A DNA stretch of 64,000 nucleotides from Microbacterium sp. ProA8 (GTDB taxonomy: Bacteria > Actinomycetota > Actinomycetes > Actinomycetales > Microbacteriaceae): NCBI RefSeq assembly GCF_039905635.1, contig NZ_CP157000.1:3286001-3350000 (forward strand), written 5' to 3'. Each line of letters begins with the position of its first letter. Position 1 is the stretch's first letter. This document shows, one piece after another, positions 41,684-51,286 of the stretch. Made by a program: the position numbers and the translations under genes. The notes below the pieces were generated by a model. That model had not been told where the DNA came from, made no database searches, and saw only the letters and a list, made by a program, of their open reading frames with translations.

Positions 41684-42625
41684 TCAGGTGCCGATGCGGT
41701 CCAGATCGATGCCGCCGAGGGCGCTCGGAGTGCGCAGCAGCGCTCCCTCGAAGCGGCACGTGGCGGCCGCGGCATCCATTGCGGACTGCAGCACCGCCTC
41801 CCACTCGACAGTGTCCACCGGCGTGCCGTGGACGAGCGCCGCGACGGTCGCGGCGAACGCGGCGTCGCCGGCGCCCATCGTGTCGACGATGCGTCCCGGA
41901 AGGTTCGAGATCGGCCGCGTCACGATCACCTCGCCGGCCTCGATCGTGGCGCCGGCCGCGCCTTCGGTCGCGAGCACAGCCCGGGCGCCGAGGTCGATGA
42001 GGCGGGCGCGCAGCACGTCGAGGCGGTCGCCGTACAGCAGGGCGGCGTCGTCCTCGCCGACCTTCACGACCGCGGCGTCGGCCGCCAGCCGCTCGAAGCC
42101 CCGCACGAACTCGGCCTTGTCGTGGAGCATCCCGGTCCGCGGATTCGGGTCGACGGCGACCGGCACTCCGCCCTGCCCCTCATCGCGCGCGAGCGCCCGG
42201 GCCTGCGCGATCCCGTCCACCAGTTCGGCGGTCTGCTCGGCGTCGTCGAACGCGAAGCAGCTGACGACCACGAGATCGGCATCCGCGAATGCCCTCCGCT
42301 CGTCGTCGCCGAACCTGATGCGGCGCCGCTGCGCCGCCTCGTTGAACTCGTACACGGGCTCACCGCCGCCGGAACGCGTGCTCACGGCACGCGCCGTGCC
42401 GAGCAGCGACGGCGTCGCGATGAGGTCGACGCCGAAGTCGGCGAGGTAGCGCCGCACCCGCGACGCGGGCTCGTCGTCACCGAGCATGGCGACGAGCACG
42501 GCGGGCACGCCCAGCTGCGCGAGCCCGACGGCGACGTTGAGCGCGGCGCCGCCGACGAACTCCCGCACCCCGTGATCATCGCGCAGCTCGTCGATGAGCG
42601 CGTCGCCCACCACGACGACGGTCAT
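41684..42625 (-). CDS. PfkB-family carbohydrate kinase
   Basis: The 313-residue kinase has the PfkB signatures: the N-terminal GGAALNVAVGLAQLG (residues 25-39) and the C-terminal DTMGAGDAAFAATV with the catalytic aspartate. It phosphorylates a sugar (fructokinase or ribokinase-like); the substrate is undecided. Its start overlaps the zinc-finger gene's stop by 4 bp. No sugar transporter is adjacent. Confidence 0.9.
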   Translation of the reverse strand: MTVVVVGDALIDELRDDHGVREFVGGAALNVAVGLAQLGVPAVLVAMLGDDEPASRVRRYLADFGVDLIATPSLLGTARAVSTRSGGGEPVYEFNEAAQRRRIRFGDDERRAFADADLVVVSCFAFDDAEQTAELVDGIAQARALARDEGQGGVPVAVDPNPRTGMLHDKAEFVRGFERLAADAAVVKVGEDDAALLYGDRLDVLRARLIDLGARAVLATEGAAGATIEAGEVIVTRPISNLPGRIVDTMGAGDAAFAATVAALVHGTPVDTVEWEAVLQSAMDAAAATCRFEGALLRTPSALGGIDLDRIGT

Positions 42626-43122
42626 CGCGCGACGCCCGCCGTCTCGAGCACCCGACCGACGAAGGCCTCGGTGCGCCGCCGGGTGCCGTCGATCTTGCGG
42701 TCGACGCTCGCCCGAACCTCGTTCGGCGCGAGGGGCGCGGCGAGCCGCACGTTCTCATGACACGACAGGTCGGCGCAGATGTACGTGCCGACGCTGTCGC
42801 CGTGCGCGCCCGCCTCACCCGCTTTGCGGGCCGTGTACATCACGACCTGGTCGGCCGGCTGCATGGTGTGGCACAGGTTGCAGAGCGCGGCGCGCGCGTG
42901 CGAGGCCCCTTCGGCGCCGCGCAGCACGATGGCGACGGCCTCGCCGTCGACCTCGGCGATCAGATAGCCGCGGCCCCGCGTCCGGGGATCACGCCACGCC
43001 AGGAAGTCGAGGTGATCCCAGTCGGTGAGCAGAAAGTCGGCCGGCAGCGTGACGAGCCGCAGTTCGTCGGACGTGGCGTTCACGAACGACGAACGCACTT
43101 CTTCTTCGGTCAGTGGGCGCAT
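42622..43122 (-). CDS. FBP/FusB-type treble-clef zinc-finger protein
   Basis: The 166-residue protein matches the FBP family, whose C-terminal zinc finger is shared with FusB, the EF-G-binding fusidic-acid resistance protein: C81-x2-C84 (CNLC) and C116-x4-C121 (CADLSC). The N-terminal half (LTDWDHLDFLAWRDP) is the FBP-specific helix region. Binding to elongation factor G and ribosome rescue is the known activity of FusB, but for chromosomal actinobacterial homologues it is inference. The ATG has GAGGAGG upstream. It is coupled to a PfkB kinase gene. Confidence 0.82.
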   Translation of the reverse strand: MRPLTEEEVRSSFVNATSDELRLVTLPADFLLTDWDHLDFLAWRDPRTRGRGYLIAEVDGEAVAIVLRGAEGASHARAALCNLCHTMQPADQVVMYTARKAGEAGAHGDSVGTYICADLSCHENVRLAAPLAPNEVRASVDRKIDGTRRRTEAFVGRVLETAGVAR

Positions 43123-43230
43123 GGCACCTCCTCGCCCGCCCAGTCTACGAACGACGGTCCCCACGCCCACCCCCCTCGCCGGGGAGCGGTGATCGACGCC
43201 GTACGGCGGAGGCATCCGTCCGCCCCGCTC

Positions 43231-44142
43231 TCAGGCGGACGCGGCCGGGGCTGCGGTGTCGTCGACCGGGTCGGACGCGGTGTCGTCGGCCGCCCCGGAG
43301 CGGCCGCGGATGAGGAAGCCGAAGCCGAACGCGATGAAGAACATGAGCACGCCGTACACCGCCGCCGGCAGCGACAGTTCGACCGAGCCGAGCACCGTCT
43401 GCGCGATGACGATCGCGAGGGTGGCGTTGTGGATGCCGATCTCGAACGACGACGCGATCGACTGCCGCTTGCCCACCCTGACCAGCCGCGGGGCGAAGTA
43501 GCCGACGGTCAGGCTGATGAGGCAGAAGACGATGGTGATCAGAGACAGCCGCCCGAAGTTCTCGAGCAGCAGCGCCCAGTTCTGCGCGACGGCGCCGACG
43601 ATCACGACGACGAGGATGATGACCGACGCGATCCGCACCGGCTTGTCCATCGCCTTCGCGAAACGCGGCCAGAAGTGCCGCACGATCATGCCGAGGGCGA
43701 CCGGCAGCAGCACGATCGCGAAGACCTCGACGGTCTTCGCCCACTGCAGCCCCAGCTGATCGTCGAAGGGGTTGAAGTACAGGATCGCGAGGTTGGTGAT
43801 GAGCGGGAGCGTGAACACCGCGATCACCGAGTTCACGGCCGTGAGCGAGATGTTCAGGGCCACATCGCCGCGGAACAGGTGACTGTAGAGGTTGGCGGTG
43901 GTGCCGCCCGGCGAGGCCGCGAGCATCATCATGCCCACCGCCAGGATCGGCGGCAGCTGGAATGCCAGCACGAGCCCGAAGCAGATCAAGGGCAGCAGGA
44001 TCAGCTGGCACAGCAGCGCGACGATCACCGCCTTCGGCTGCTTGAGGACGCGGGCGAAGTCGCCGGGAGTGAGGCTCAGGCCGAGGCCGAGCATGATGAT
44101 GCCGAGGGCTACGGGCAGCCCGATGGTGGTCAACGCTGACAT
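43231..44142 (-). CDS. Bile acid:sodium symporter (BASS) family transporter
   Basis: The 303-residue protein has nine to ten membrane helices and BASS motifs: MMLAASPGGTTANLYSHLFRGDVALNISLTAVNS near residue 72, and SFEIGIHNATLAIVIAQTVL near 226 (the Na+ site region). Members import organic anions with Na+; in bacteria the natural substrate is seldom bile acid. No partner genes are adjacent. The C-terminal tail is Asp/Ala-rich. A strong sequence palindrome GCAGGATCCTGC lies upstream at 44157-44168. Confidence 0.88.
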   Translation of the reverse strand: MSALTTIGLPVALGIIMLGLGLSLTPGDFARVLKQPKAVIVALLCQLILLPLICFGLVLAFQLPPILAVGMMMLAASPGGTTANLYSHLFRGDVALNISLTAVNSVIAVFTLPLITNLAILYFNPFDDQLGLQWAKTVEVFAIVLLPVALGMIVRHFWPRFAKAMDKPVRIASVIILVVVIVGAVAQNWALLLENFGRLSLITIVFCLISLTVGYFAPRLVRVGKRQSIASSFEIGIHNATLAIVIAQTVLGSVELSLPAAVYGVLMFFIAFGFGFLIRGRSGAADDTASDPVDDTAAPAASA

Positions 44143-44234
44143 GGGACTCAGTGTGCAGGATCCTGCGACTAGGTGTCACCGACTGTCCACAGCCCGAGCG
44201 CGGCGTACCGCGGGCACGCGGGCGCGTCAGAACG

Positions 44235-44266
44235 GGCAGAGCGGATGCCGCGGCATCCGCTCTGCC
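44235..44266 (-). terminator. Terminator of the maltose-type transporter operon
   Basis: GGCAGAGCGGATGCCG pairs perfectly with CGGCATCCGCTCTGCC with no designed loop, just after the stop at 44281. Confidence 0.85.
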
Positions 44267-44280
44267 GATTCGGGGTCGTC

Positions 44281-45228
44281 TCAGCCCTTGGTCGCGCCGG
44301 CGGTCAGTCCGCCCACGATGTACTTCTGCAGGAGCAGGAACACCACGACCACCGGGATCGCCGCCATGACGGCACCCGCCGAGAACGCCGACCAGTCGGC
44401 GTAGCGGGGGTTGGAGACCAGCTTCGTCAGCCCGACGACGAGGGTCTGCTTCTCGGGGTCGATCAGCATGACGCTCGCGATGACGTACTCGTTGACGATG
44501 CCGATGAAGGACAGCAGGCCCACCACCGCGAGGATCGGCGCCACCAGCCGCAGGATGATCGTGAAGAAGATGCGCGCATGGCCGGCGCCGTCGATCTTCG
44601 CCGCCTCGTCGAGCTCCTTGGGGATCGTGTTGAAGAACCCGTACATGAGGTACGTGTTGACCCCCAGCGCACCGCCGAGATAGATGAGGATCAGGCCGCT
44701 GAGCGTGTTCAGGCCGATCGCCGGGAACCAGTCGCCGATGGCGCTCATCATGAGGAAGATCGCCACCACGGCGAGGAGCTGCGGGAACATCTGCACCACC
44801 ACGATCGTGATCAGGCCCACGCGGCGGCCCGCGAAGCGCATGCGCGAGAACGCGTACGCGGCGAGCGCCCCGATGAACACCATGACGAAGCCGGTGATCG
44901 TGGCGACCAGGATCGTGTTGAGGAACCACATCGGGTACGGGATCTGCGGATCGGTCAGGATGCGCACGTAGCTGTCGATGCCGATCGCCGAGAACAGCTG
45001 GTTCGAGCCCGTCAGGGTGCCCTGCGGGTTCAGCGACGCCGAGAGCACGTAGAGCAGCGGGAAGATGGCGAAGATCGAGACCACGATCGCGACGACATGG
45101 CGCCACCCCGTGTCGGCGAACCACCGGCCGAAGGAACGGCGGCGCTTGGTCGGCTCGTACGCCGTCGCCGTATCCGTCGCGTTCTCGGCGACGGTCTGGT
45201 CACTGTGTGACAGTCGGACCTCGGTCAT
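44281..45228 (-). CDS. Maltose-type ABC transporter permease (MalG-like)
   Basis: The 315-residue permease has six membrane helices and the ATPase-contact EAA loop ELDEAAKIDGAGHARIFFTIILRLVAP near residue 207. It follows the MalF-like gene with a 1-bp gap. Together with the binding protein upstream they form an importer for malto-oligosaccharides or a related sugar. No ATPase is in the cluster, so a shared MsiK-type ATPase elsewhere is expected, as in other actinobacteria. Confidence 0.9.
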   Translation of the reverse strand: MTEVRLSHSDQTVAENATDTATAYEPTKRRRSFGRWFADTGWRHVVAIVVSIFAIFPLLYVLSASLNPQGTLTGSNQLFSAIGIDSYVRILTDPQIPYPMWFLNTILVATITGFVMVFIGALAAYAFSRMRFAGRRVGLITIVVVQMFPQLLAVVAIFLMMSAIGDWFPAIGLNTLSGLILIYLGGALGVNTYLMYGFFNTIPKELDEAAKIDGAGHARIFFTIILRLVAPILAVVGLLSFIGIVNEYVIASVMLIDPEKQTLVVGLTKLVSNPRYADWSAFSAGAVMAAIPVVVVFLLLQKYIVGGLTAGATKG

Positions 45229-45229
45229 G

Positions 45230-46849
<1,620 letters not shown>

Positions 46850-46877
46850 GCTTCGTCCTCGTCGTGAGTAGTGCCAT

Positions 46878-46911
46878 GACCGGGGCGGGTGCGCGAGCAC
46901 CCGCCCCGGTC
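46878..46911 (-). terminator. Intercistronic hairpin between malE- and malF-like genes
   Basis: GACCGGGGCGGGTG pairs perfectly with CACCCGCCCCGGTC around a 6-nt loop, with no T-run. A second hairpin, GCGGTCC-GCG-GGACCGC, lies at 46918-46934. It likely stabilises or attenuates, giving more binding protein than permease. Confidence 0.65.
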
Positions 46912-46944
46912 ACCGTTGCGGTCCGCGGGACCGCGACGGACTGC

Positions 46945-48171
46945 TTACTGGATGGCGGTGGTCACGTCATCGACGAGCTTCTGCCACGTCGCGGTGGGGT
47001 CGGCGCCGTTGATGATCGCAGCCTCGGCCACGCCCCAGAACTCCCAGACCGCACCCATCTGCGGGATCGCGGGCATCGGGACGGCCTCGGCGCCGACGGC
47101 CTGGAAGCCGGCGACGATCGGGTCGGACGCGGCCGCGTCGGCGGCAGCGGTGAGGGCGGGCAGCACGTTGCCGGCCTCGAACAGCGACAGCTGGACGTCC
47201 TCGGTGCCGATGTAGTTGACCAGGAAGTCGTTCGCGGCGACCTTGTTGTCGGACTCCGAGCTCACGAAGAAGCCCTTGACACCGGCGAACGGCTGCGCCG
47301 GGGCGTCGGTCGGGCTGGGGATGACGTCGATCGCGACGTTGATGCCGCCGTCGACCGCCGCACCCACGTTCCACGGGCCGGTCAGCCAGAAGGCCGCCTC
47401 ACCCGCGAGGAACTTGTCCTTCGCGATCTGGCCGTCGATGTCGGTGTTGAACGCACCGGCGGCACCCTGCGCGCCGAGCCACGTGGCGAACTGGAAGCCG
47501 CCCTCGTTGCCCATCTGCAGGTCGGTCGGGTCGTAGTTGCCCTCGGCGTCGGTGCCGAACACCGGTGCGCCGAACGCCGTCTGGTACGGGTACAGGTGGT
47601 ACGGGTTGCCCTCGACGCCCTGCTCCACGACGAACGGCGTGGCGAGGCCTGCCGCGGTGCCCTTGGCGATCATGTCGTCGAAGCTCGCAGCGGCCTCGGG
47701 GATGAGGTCGGCGTTGCGGAGCACCGCGATGTTCTCGACCGCGTACGGGAGCATGTAGGTCGTGCCCTCGTAGGTCGACGCCTGCAGCGCGACGGGAGCG
47801 TAGTCGGCTGCGGTGTCGCCGAGCTCGATCGGGGCGACCACGCCGTTCGACGAGAGCTCGCCGAGCCAGTCGTGCGCGCCCATGACGACGTCGGGTCCGC
47901 GGCCGGTGGGCGCCTGCTGGATGAAGTCGTTCTTGATGTTGTCGACGTCCTTGCCGACGAGGTCGACCTCGACACCGGTCTTCTCGGAGTAGGCCTCCGC
48001 GGCGTCCTTCAGCGCGTCGACGCGTTCGGTGTCGACCCAGACGGTCAGTGCCGTCGATGCGTCGCCCTCATCGCTGTCGGCGGGGGTGCCGCTGCCGGCG
48101 CAGCCGGCGAGGACGATGGATGCGACGGCCAGGCCGCCGAGAGCGAGCCAGCTCTTCTTGTTCACCTTCAT
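46945..48171 (-). CDS. Maltose-type ABC transporter substrate-binding lipoprotein
   Basis: The 408-residue protein has a lipoprotein signal with the lipobox VLAGC (Cys near residue 23) and the MalE-like binding fold (TALTVWVDTERVDALKDAAEAYSEKTGVEVDLV near residue 41; WLTGPWNVGAAVDGG near 262). It binds a malto-oligosaccharide-like sugar outside the cell and hands it to the two permeases. The promoter carries a LacI-type operator. ATG start has a GAGAGG about 11 nt upstream. Confidence 0.92.
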   Translation of the reverse strand: MKVNKKSWLALGGLAVASIVLAGCAGSGTPADSDEGDASTALTVWVDTERVDALKDAAEAYSEKTGVEVDLVGKDVDNIKNDFIQQAPTGRGPDVVMGAHDWLGELSSNGVVAPIELGDTAADYAPVALQASTYEGTTYMLPYAVENIAVLRNADLIPEAAASFDDMIAKGTAAGLATPFVVEQGVEGNPYHLYPYQTAFGAPVFGTDAEGNYDPTDLQMGNEGGFQFATWLGAQGAAGAFNTDIDGQIAKDKFLAGEAAFWLTGPWNVGAAVDGGINVAIDVIPSPTDAPAQPFAGVKGFFVSSESDNKVAANDFLVNYIGTEDVQLSLFEAGNVLPALTAAADAAASDPIVAGFQAVGAEAVPMPAIPQMGAVWEFWGVAEAAIINGADPTATWQKLVDDVTTAIQ

Positions 48172-48254
48172 CGGTGCAGTGCCTCTCTGGAGTACTGAGT
48201 GAGTTCGGCCGCGTTGCCGATCGCGACAGTGCGGCTGTGACTCGTGCTGCGAAA

Positions 48255-48297
48255 TGCAAGCGCTTACATTCTTACCTTGCGCCGCGAAATCTGGCAA
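48255..48297 (-). promoter_or_regulatory. Promoter and LacI-type operator of the sugar transporter
   Basis: On the minus strand TTGCCA (48297-48292) and TAAGAA (48274-48269) are 17 bp apart. Directly downstream is TGTAAGCGCTTGCA (48268-48255), a near-perfect palindrome of the LacI-family form. A partial second site, ATCGCTTGCAGGCGC, lies near 48347-48361. The regulator gene is not in this window. Confidence 0.75.
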
Positions 48298-48434
48298 CAC
48301 GGGCTTCGGATCGATATCCGGCTGTGATAAAACGAGAAGATTTGGAATCGCTTGCAGGCGCTTTCCCGCGTCTGATCGGCTCGGGCTCGCGGGGACACCG
48401 CCACGACACCGGGGCGCAGCATCCGCTCGGCCAC

Positions 48435-48440
48435 TAAACT
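48435..48440 (+). promoter_or_regulatory. Leaderless -10 hexamer TAAACT
   Basis: TAAACT lies 7 nt before the ATG at 48448. Confidence 0.65.
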
Positions 48441-48447
48441 TCCCCGC

Positions 48448-48936
48448 ATGGCAGATTCCTCGTTCGACATCGTCAGCAAGGTCGACCACCAGGAGGCGGA
48501 GAACGCCCTCAACCAGGCGCGCAAAGAGATCGAGCAGCGCTACGACTTCAAGGGCACCGGCGCCTCCGTGGAGTGGAGCGGCGAGTCCGTGCTCATCAAG
48601 GCGAGCACGGAGGAGCGCGCGAAGGCCGTGCTCGACGTGTTCCAGTCGAAGCTCATCAAGCGCGGCATCTCGCTGAAGAGCCTCGAGTCCGGCGAGCCCT
48701 TCGCCAGCGGCAAGGAGTACCGGATCGTCTCGACGATCAAGGACGGCATCTCGTCGGAGAACGCGAAGAAGATCTCCAAGATCATCCGCGACGAAGGCCC
48801 CAAGGGCGTCAAGTCGCAGATCCAGGGCGACGAACTGCGCGTGCAGTCCAAGTCCCGCGACGACCTGCAGGAGGTGCAGCGCCTGCTGAAGGCCGCCGAC
48901 CTCGAGGTCGACCTGCAGTTCGTCAACTACCGCTGA
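48448..48936 (+). CDS. yajQ: YajQ-family nucleotide-binding protein
   Basis: The 162-residue protein fits the family exactly in length: [35 protein letters not shown] at the start and [12 protein letters not shown] at the end. The family was named UPF0234; in Xanthomonas a member binds cyclic di-GMP, but for actinobacteria that activity is not established. Leaderless ATG. Divergent from the sugar transporter. Confidence 0.92.
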   Translation: MADSSFDIVSKVDHQEAENALNQARKEIEQRYDFKGTGASVEWSGESVLIKASTEERAKAVLDVFQSKLIKRGISLKSLESGEPFASGKEYRIVSTIKDGISSENAKKISKIIRDEGPKGVKSQIQGDELRVQSKSRDDLQEVQRLLKAADLEVDLQFVNYR

Positions 48937-49040
48937 CCCGCTGATCCGAGCGCCGAGGGTCGCGACGCCGACAGCCACTTCTCTAGTTTGTCTAGCGATT
49001 CGGGACTACTCTCGATAGACCGACGGAGACGGGGTGCACC

Positions 49041-49322
49041 GTGGCAGAGATCACAAGGGCTCGCGTGGATGGTCAGGCGTTCATCCTCGACCCCGGCCAG
49101 GACGTCGGCGAGCTGAAGCGACTGATCGTGGAGGCGGTGCGGCATGGGGGCGGGTTCGTCCAATTCGAGACGATCGGAAGATCGACCATCACCGCGCTGA
49201 TCACCCCTCATATCGGGGTGCGGTTCGAGCTTCTCGAGCGATCCGACGAACAGCTGATGGAGTGGGCCGAGAATCCGCCGAGCATGGATCCCGGCCACGA
49301 CGTCTACGACGATTACTACTGA
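49041..49322 (+). CDS. Hypothetical 93-residue protein
   Basis: A small acidic protein with GTG start; a GGAGACGGGG stretch lies upstream. Visible features are an N-terminal strand (EITRARVDGQAFILDPGQDVGELKRLIVEAVRHGGGFVQF), a central THR/ILE-rich strand, and an acidic tail (HDVYDDYY). No family recognised. It may be a small RNA- or ligand-binding regulator, but this is a guess. Confidence 0.55.
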   Translation: MAEITRARVDGQAFILDPGQDVGELKRLIVEAVRHGGGFVQFETIGRSTITALITPHIGVRFELLERSDEQLMEWAENPPSMDPGHDVYDDYY

Positions 49323-49342
49323 CGACGCCTGTCGGTGATCGC

Positions 49343-50458
49343 TTATCCGTCGGAGCTCGATGGGCTGGGCGTAGGAGTCGCCTGCTGGAGTTCGGAGATC
49401 GCCTGCTCGAACGCGGCGATGGTGGCGGCATCCACGGTGCCGGTCGGCTCGACGCCCAGCTCGACTTGGAACGCGGCGACGGCTTCGGTGAGTTCGGGGG
49501 TCCAGACGCCGTCCACAGGGCCGTCCCAGAAGCCGGTCAGCTTCAAGGTCTGCTGCACGGCAGCCGTCGATGCCACGGCATCCTGCGCGGCGACCCCGCC
49601 CAGCGCGATGAGCTCCGCCTGGAGCGCTTCCGCGGTCGCTTTGTCGACGGTGCCGGTGACCGGCAGCTCTTGCGCCTCCTGCAGGCTCTCGACCGCCTCG
49701 ACGGTCAAGGGACCGTAGATGCCGTCGACGGCGCCGGTGTAGTACCCCGCGGTCGTCAGCTCCTGCTGGAGGGCGGTCGTGTATGCCCGGACGGCTGCCT
49801 CGGCCTGCTGCTGCTGCTCGTCGGCGAGGCATCCGGCATCGGCGAACAGCCGCAGCCATGCCATCTCCAGCTCGACCGCGGCACTGTTGAACAGCTCCGA
49901 CGCATCGGACAGAGGTGTGTCGTCGGTGACGGCAGACAGCGCGGCGTCGAACTCCGACTCCGCCTGGTCGACGCGGTCGACGGTCGCGGCGGGAGCCAGC
50001 GGCGACGCGGACGGCATCGCTGTGTCGACCGGGGCGGGTGTGCCGGTGGGGCCGGCCTCGGCTGCGGCGAGTTCTGCGCGGGCGTCGGCGAGCTCCTGCT
50101 CCGCCGATACGAGGTCCGCCTGCGTGTCGACCGCAGCCTGAGCGCTGTCGAGCGCGTCATCACGAGGTTCGACGAGATCGGCTCCCGCAGTCCGGACGTC
50201 GCCGACCGTCGGCGCGGTCTCGTTGAGCACATCGCCGTAGCGGTCGAGCGCCTCGATGTAGCTCTCCCCCGCCTGGCAGAACTCGTCGGATGCCGCATCG
50301 AACGCGTCCTGGGCTTCGGCCACCGCATCCTCGCTCGCCGACACCTTGGCTTGAGCACGCTCGACATCGCTGACTTCGCCGGCGCATCCCGCAAGCGCCA
50401 CCGCGGTCACCGCGACCGACACGACCGCGATCGACACGCGCGTTCCCATCCCAGGCAT
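49343..50458 (-). CDS. Lipoprotein with coiled coil and two peptidoglycan-binding domains
   Basis: The 371-residue lipoprotein has a lipobox VALAGC near residues 20-25, an alpha-helical coiled region (about 30-230) and two peptidoglycan-binding_1 motifs: GYYTGAVDGIYGPLTVEAVESLQEAQELPVTG (about 239-270) and GFWDGPVDGVWTPELTEAVAAFQVELGVEPTG (about 312-343), then a Pro/Ser tail. It should be anchored in the membrane and bind the wall. No enzymatic domain is visible. Confidence 0.8.
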   Translation of the reverse strand: MPGMGTRVSIAVVSVAVTAVALAGCAGEVSDVERAQAKVSASEDAVAEAQDAFDAASDEFCQAGESYIEALDRYGDVLNETAPTVGDVRTAGADLVEPRDDALDSAQAAVDTQADLVSAEQELADARAELAAAEAGPTGTPAPVDTAMPSASPLAPAATVDRVDQAESEFDAALSAVTDDTPLSDASELFNSAAVELEMAWLRLFADAGCLADEQQQQAEAAVRAYTTALQQELTTAGYYTGAVDGIYGPLTVEAVESLQEAQELPVTGTVDKATAEALQAELIALGGVAAQDAVASTAAVQQTLKLTGFWDGPVDGVWTPELTEAVAAFQVELGVEPTGTVDAATIAAFEQAISELQQATPTPSPSSSDG

Positions 50459-50614
50459 CGGTCCCTCGATCCATCTCGCGTGCGGCCATCATGGCACCCC
50501 GCCGCCCGCCCGCAACGACTTCGGCTGCGACGCGCCGACCGACGGGGTGAGAACGGATGCCGCGGCCCGAGCTCTTCGCAGCGACGATCCGGCCGCTCCT
50601 CCGCCGGCTGCGCC

Positions 50615-51229
50615 TCAGGACAGGAGCGCGACGAGCTGCGCCTTGCTCAGGCGCGAGTACCCCGTCTTGCCGGCCGCCCGGGCGCGGTCCCGCAGCGCGG
50701 CGACCGTGAGCGATGAGAGGTCGGATGCACTGTGCCGGCCCGTGGCGGAAGCCGCTCGCGAGGACCTCGCACGCGGTGCGGCGGGAGCGTCCTCGCCGAT
50801 GGCTGGCGAGTTTGGAGCTTTCGCGCGGGACGCGGGTCGTGCGGGCGCCTTGCGCGCCGACGCCTTGGCCGCCTGCGATAGCTGTGCGAGCTGGTCTGCC
50901 TCGGCGTTCACCCGCGCCGCTTCTGCCGTGGTGCGCTCGGCCTCTGCCCGCAGACGGGCCTTCTTCTCGGCCTTGGCGACCGCTTGGGCCGTCGCCTTCA
51001 CGAGCTTGTCCGCCGCTCGCGTGGCACGCTCGGCAACTTTGGCGGGCTTCTTTCGCAGCGCTTTCTTCGAGACATCGGCGGCGTCTCGGGCGTCTTCGGA
51101 CAGCTGGCGCAGCTTCTTGGCGCTCTTGCCAGGCAGAGCCTTGGCCGCCTTCTTCGCCTGCTTGGCCGCCGCCGCGGCGTCGTCCATCGCGTCCAGCGCC
51201 TGGCGTTGTGCCTTCGTCGTCTTGGCCAT
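50615..51229 (-). CDS. Lys/Ala-rich histone H1-like protein with C-terminal Rho-N/SAP-like motif
   Basis: The 204-residue protein is dominated by Lys/Ala/Arg helices (AKTTKAQRQALDAMDDAAAAAKQAKKAAKALPGKS) and ends in LTVAALRDRARAAGKTGYSRLSKAQLVALL, similar to the Rho N-terminal/SAP-like helix pair found in several actinobacterial DNA-binding proteins. It could be a nucleoid-associated protein. Leaderless ATG with TAAGGT 6 nt upstream. Confidence 0.6.
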   Translation of the reverse strand: MAKTTKAQRQALDAMDDAAAAAKQAKKAAKALPGKSAKKLRQLSEDARDAADVSKKALRKKPAKVAERATRAADKLVKATAQAVAKAEKKARLRAEAERTTAEAARVNAEADQLAQLSQAAKASARKAPARPASRAKAPNSPAIGEDAPAAPRARSSRAASATGRHSASDLSSLTVAALRDRARAAGKTGYSRLSKAQLVALLS

Positions 51230-51235
51230 AGCCGC

Positions 51236-51241
51236 ACCTTA
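51236..51241 (-). promoter_or_regulatory. Leaderless -10 hexamer TAAGGT
   Basis: TAAGGT on the minus strand, 6 nt before the ATG at 51229. Confidence 0.55.
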
Positions 51242-51286
51242 GCGCGGGTGGGTCAGCGGACGCCTCGGTCACCGCTGCTTTCCGGT

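Noticed and set aside
44157..44168. GCAGGATCCTGC palindrome as an operator
   Set aside because: A 12-bp palindrome is common by chance at this GC content and no second site or promoter placement supports it.
48347..48366. Second LacI-type operator upstream of the sugar transporter
   Set aside because: Only one half-site matches the first operator; it is noted with the promoter but not counted as a site.
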